In this document: piece after piece, positions 61,067 through 64,000 of the stretch | Layout of the letters: each line of letters begins with the position of its first letter | Position numbering within the stretch: the stretch's first letter is position 1 | Source: Exiguobacterium aurantiacum | GTDB taxonomy: Bacteria; Bacillota; Bacilli; Exiguobacteriales; Exiguobacteriaceae | NCBI RefSeq assembly: GCF_024362205.1 | Contig: NZ_CP101462.1 | Location: 1,950,501 to 2,014,500 of the forward strand | Reading direction: 5' to 3' | DNA length: 64,000 bases | Notes under the pieces: model-generated | Seen by the model: the letters and a program-made list of their open reading frames with translations, nothing else | Database searches by the model: none | What the model was told of the DNA's origin: nothing | Made by a program: the position numbers and the translations under genes

Positions 61067-62599
61067 TCATTTTTCATAAACTTTAGAAAAAGCTAGGACG
61101 TACGAAGGACCGATGACCGGAAAACCGATGACCGCATATTTGGAATCGACTGTGTAAGATCTTCCAGCTTGGTAGATTGGGATAACGACAGCTTCTTCCA
61201 ACAGCCGTTTTTCCGCTTGTCGATACGTCTCATTTCGATCCGCGAGCACTTCGGTCGAGCGAGCCTCATCCATCAACCGATCGAACGTTTCGTCCGTGTA
61301 GCCACTCGAATTCAAATAGTTATTTGTCTCGAATTGGGTCAAATAGGCACTGAATGCTGGATAGTCCGGTTGCCAGCCTGAAAGTGACAACGCATAGTCG
61401 CCTGCGACTTCTTTCCTAACTTTGTCACCGAGCGGCAACTCGACCACGTTCACTTGAAGACCCGGAAGTTGTTCAAGCTCCGTTTCAATCGTTTGGGCAA
61501 TCTGCCGCGCTTCCTCATCGACAAAACTGAGCAACTCAATCTCGATTTCCTCTTCCTCGAGCCGTCCGAGCACTTCCTCGAATAGCTTGACCGCGTCCCC
61601 ATCAAGCGATGGCTCCACTTCCGTTTGATCCGTGACGAGCAATCGTTCTGTCGTCCGTTCCGACCGAGCGAGCGACCCGGTTACGGCTTCCCGGTCTAGG
61701 ACGAGGGCGAGCGCCCGGCGGAAGTCGGCGTCGTCGAACGGATATTCATCGACATTTGGTTTTAAATAGAAGACGCCGCTGCGCGGGACGTCGACGAGCT
61801 TCCCTTCGAGTGCTTCAATCGTCGCCTCATCCGTACCATATGGAATCGGGTGGATACCATCAGGTTCCGAATCGAGTCCTTCGTCCGCTAAGATGGTGAT
61901 CTTCTCAAGGGTGACACGTTCGGCATCATAATACGTCTCATTTTTGATTAACGTCACTTGGACTGCGTCAATCGACTCGACTTGGAACGGTCCGTTGGCA
62001 TCGAGCTCTCGCCATTCCCCGATCATCGGCTGCGGCAAAAAGGCCGGCATCGCCAAGATTTGCTCGAATCCTTCCATTGGCCGCTCGAGCGTCAGTTCGA
62101 ATGTCTGCTCGTCGATCGCTTTTGCGCCGAGCTCCTCTGGTTGTTTCGTCCCGAGACTGATCGCTTTCGCATTCAATACGTCTTCAATCAAGAAACTGAA
62201 CGGAGAATTCGTATCATCATCGGCGAGCATCCGAAAATGATTGACGAACGTTTCCGCCGTGATGGCGTTCCCGTTCACGGTTTCACTTGCTTTCAAGTTG
62301 AACGTATACGTCGCGCCGTCCTCAGAACGCGTCATCGACTCGACGAGTCCCGGTTCAATCTCGCCGTCCGCTCCAAAGCGATATAATCCTTCATAAATAT
62401 GCGATAACACGGTTTGCGAACTCGGATCGATGGCGAGCAGCGCATTCGGTTGCTCCGGTAACGTTTCCCCATGGATTGTCACAATCTGTTCTTCGGGTGG
62501 TAGTAATTCTCGTGCCTGCTCTCGTTGTCCGTACCAAATAACGAAAAAAAGGATAAGGACTGAACCCAACAAGGCGGCACCGATGAAAAATCGTTTCAT
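61067..62599 (-). CDS. third oppA-like protein, with uncleaved membrane anchor
   Basis: 510 residues. The N-terminus MKRFFIGAALLGSVLILFFV has a helix but no lipobox Cys, so it is probably held by the helix and not lipidated. The rest keeps the family 5 order: SSQTVLSHIYEGLYRFGADG near residue 60, YTFNLKASETVNGNAITAET, GPFQVESI, and LSGWQPDYPAF at the ligand-side loop. It is more divergent and shorter than its two neighbours. Monocistronic; no nearby permease. It may be an altered receptor or sensor of peptides. Confidence 0.88.
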   Translation of the reverse strand: MKRFFIGAALLGSVLILFFVIWYGQREQARELLPPEEQIVTIHGETLPEQPNALLAIDPSSQTVLSHIYEGLYRFGADGEIEPGLVESMTRSEDGATYTFNLKASETVNGNAITAETFVNHFRMLADDDTNSPFSFLIEDVLNAKAISLGTKQPEELGAKAIDEQTFELTLERPMEGFEQILAMPAFLPQPMIGEWRELDANGPFQVESIDAVQVTLIKNETYYDAERVTLEKITILADEGLDSEPDGIHPIPYGTDEATIEALEGKLVDVPRSGVFYLKPNVDEYPFDDADFRRALALVLDREAVTGSLARSERTTERLLVTDQTEVEPSLDGDAVKLFEEVLGRLEEEEIEIELLSFVDEEARQIAQTIETELEQLPGLQVNVVELPLGDKVRKEVAGDYALSLSGWQPDYPAFSAYLTQFETNNYLNSSGYTDETFDRLMDEARSTEVLADRNETYRQAEKRLLEEAVVIPIYQAGRSYTVDSKYAVIGFPVIGPSYVLAFSKVYEK

Positions 62600-62665
62600 C
62601 TGGCATTCTCCTCTCTGTTAGACCAACCCTTATACCCTACCCGTTTTTGTCACTTTTTTCTACTA

Positions 62666-63898
62666 TTAGTCGTTTACTTTCGCGAAGGCGAGCGTCGCGT
62701 TGTGGCCCCCGAAGCCAAGCGAGTTGCTCAGTGCGTACTGGATATCAAGTTCCCGATTTCTGTCGCGGACATAGTCTAAATCGCAATCGTCTGCCGGTGT
62801 CTCACAGTTGATTGTCGGATGAATCCGGCCCTCATGAATCGACAACGCGGTGATGACGGCCTCGACTCCGCCGGCTGCGCCGAGCAAGTGCCCGATCATC
62901 GACTTCGATGAGTTGACGGCCAAGTTGTGCGCGTGGTCACCGAAGACGTTGTGGATGGCTTTCGTCTCGAGCATGTCGTTGAGTGGTGTGCTCGTTCCGT
63001 GTGCGTTGATGTATTGAACGTCTTCTGGACGAATTCCCGCGTCACGAAGCGCCTCGTTCATCGCTTTCGATCCGCCTTCCGCTTCCGGTGACGGTGCCGT
63101 GATGTGGTAAGCGTCCGAACTCATGCCATACCCGACGACTTCCGCATACATTTTGGCTCCGCGCGCTTTCGCATGCTCATATTCCTCGAGAACGAGCACG
63201 CCCGCGCCTTCACCCATGATGAAGCCGTCACGGTTCTTATCGAACGGGCGACATGCCGTGTTCGGATCCGGATTCGTCGATAGCGCCTTGTTGGCACAGA
63301 ACCCTGAGAACGAGAGCGGCGTGATTGGTGCTTCGGCCCCACCTGCGAACATCGCGAGGGCATCACCACGTTGGATGACTTTGAACGCTTCCCCGATTGA
63401 GTTCGTCCCAGAGGCACAAGCTGTGACCGAGCAGTTGCTCGGCCCTTTCGCCCCGAGGTAAATCGAGACTTGACCGCTTGCCATGTTCGGAATCATCATC
63501 GGGATGAAGAACGGGCTGATGCGGCGTGGTCCCCGTTCATGCAAGATGCTCGCTTGTTTGTCGATCGTCTCGACGCCGCCGATCCCGCTTCCAATCCAAA
63601 TCCCGACGTCGTCCGCGATTGCTTTCACATCTAGACCGCTATCCCGATGCGCTGCGTCAGCCGCAAGAATCGAATATTGAATGAACGAGTCCATCTTGCG
63701 CGCTTCCTTTGGCTCGACCAAATGATCGATGTTCCATTCCTTTACTTCTGCCCCGACTTTCGCCGGATATTGGCTAATATCAATCTTCGTTAACGTATCG
63801 ACTGCATTTTCCCCGTTCAACAGTCGCTCCCACATTGCCGTAACGTCGTTCCCGAGTGGGGAAACGACTCCTAATCCTGTGATGACTACTCGTTTCAT
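62666..63898 (-). CDS. fabF: 3-oxoacyl-[acyl-carrier-protein] synthase II
   Basis: 410 residues. Condenses malonyl-ACP with acyl-[16 protein letters not shown] holds Cys161; HGTSTPLND and GHLLGAAGG carry the two catalytic His. AGGAGATT lies before ATG 63898, inside the fabH tail. Its ATG overlaps the fabH TGA by four bases, giving translational coupling. Confidence 0.98.
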   Translation of the reverse strand: MKRVVITGLGVVSPLGNDVTAMWERLLNGENAVDTLTKIDISQYPAKVGAEVKEWNIDHLVEPKEARKMDSFIQYSILAADAAHRDSGLDVKAIADDVGIWIGSGIGGVETIDKQASILHERGPRRISPFFIPMMIPNMASGQVSIYLGAKGPSNCSVTACASGTNSIGEAFKVIQRGDALAMFAGGAEAPITPLSFSGFCANKALSTNPDPNTACRPFDKNRDGFIMGEGAGVLVLEEYEHAKARGAKMYAEVVGYGMSSDAYHITAPSPEAEGGSKAMNEALRDAGIRPEDVQYINAHGTSTPLNDMLETKAIHNVFGDHAHNLAVNSSKSMIGHLLGAAGGVEAVITALSIHEGRIHPTINCETPADDCDLDYVRDRNRELDIQYALSNSLGFGGHNATLAFAKVND

Positions 63899-64000
63899 GC
63901 GTTAATCTCCTCCGTGATGTTAGCGTTATTCCATGTTAGACAACTCGCTCCCCATGTGAGCCCGGCGCCGAATCCGGCGACGACGACCGTCTGGCCTTTT
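63895..64000 (-). CDS. fabH: 3-oxoacyl-ACP synthase III, C-terminal fragment (cut by window edge)
   Basis: Only the last 34 residues are visible: [20 protein letters not shown] then [14 protein letters not shown] and stop. [10 protein letters not shown] is the C-terminal signature of FabH, which starts fatty acid synthesis from acyl-CoA and malonyl-ACP. The TGA overlaps the fabF start. fabH-fabF is the Bacillus order. Confidence 0.93.
   Translation of the reverse strand, partial: KGQTVVVAGFGAGLTWGASCLTWNNANITEEINA

Overview
The window looks like chromosome from a mid-GC, low-to-moderate AT Bacillales member. The best guess is Exiguobacterium or a close relative. This is inferred from protein resemblance to Bacillus families, Bacillus-like gene order (yktA-speA, pdhABCD-def-ykrA-rnjA-ktrC, spx-mecA-cls-coiA-pepF-spxH-yjbK-relQ-nadK-yjbO), strong AGGAGG-type ribosome sites, and rho-independent terminators after most units. 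No rRNA, tRNA, CRISPR array, phage or insertion sequence was seen.

Layout. 1-8.1 kb: end of an unknown gene, yktA, speA, a DUF3055-type gene, an AAC(6')-like acetyltransferase and the complete pyruvate dehydrogenase operon (pdhA-B-C-D, minus strand). 8.4-15.6 kb: peptide deformylase, an unusual lipoprotein/hydrolase fusion, a membrane PLD protein, RNase J1, a HAD phosphatase and KtrC. 15.7-25 kb: cytochrome bd (cydAB), N-acetyldiaminopimelate deacetylase with CcpC, bdbC, a GC-rich non-coding block with nested stems, nadE, a BsuPI lipoprotein and a CvfC/YpgR-type protein. 25-34 kb: small enzymes, two unknown genes, an ascorbate-type PTS with its PRD regulator, and a four-gene operon with PgpA and PAP2 phosphatases. 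34-49 kb: yjcG, fabI (with a FapR box), rodA, rluD-like, nadK, relQ, yjbK, spxH, a RoxS/RsaE-type small RNA with a Rex box, pepF, coiA, cls, an SDR, a DUF2254 protein, mecA, spx and a 45-residue basic peptide gene. 49.4-51.2 kb: an HD-domain gene and an AT-rich pair of exported unknown proteins. 51.2-64 kb: oppABCDF, a DUF3899-like protein, trpS behind a T-box, two more oligopeptide-binding proteins, fabF and the end of fabH.

How the genes fit together. Central carbon and redox control is dense here: PDH, CcpC (TCA-cycle repressor family), cytochrome bd, NAD synthetase, NAD kinase and a Rex-boxed RoxS-like RNA that in relatives adjusts redox metabolism. Spx, its adaptor SpxH, MecA and CoiA form the regulated-proteolysis and competence cluster. 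The opp genes carry CodY-like boxes in their promoters and leaders, so peptide uptake is probably nutrient controlled. fabI, fabF and fabH belong to fatty acid synthesis, and the FapR box before fabI supports lipid-feedback control.

Most notable: the structured GC-rich RNA candidate at about 20.93-21.17 kb; the RoxS/RsaE-like RNA at about 40.86-41.0 kb; and two genes whose Shine-Dalgarno and start codon are separated by a perfect or near-perfect hairpin (27.95 kb and 33.9 kb). All function assignments rest on reading the sequence; no database search was run.
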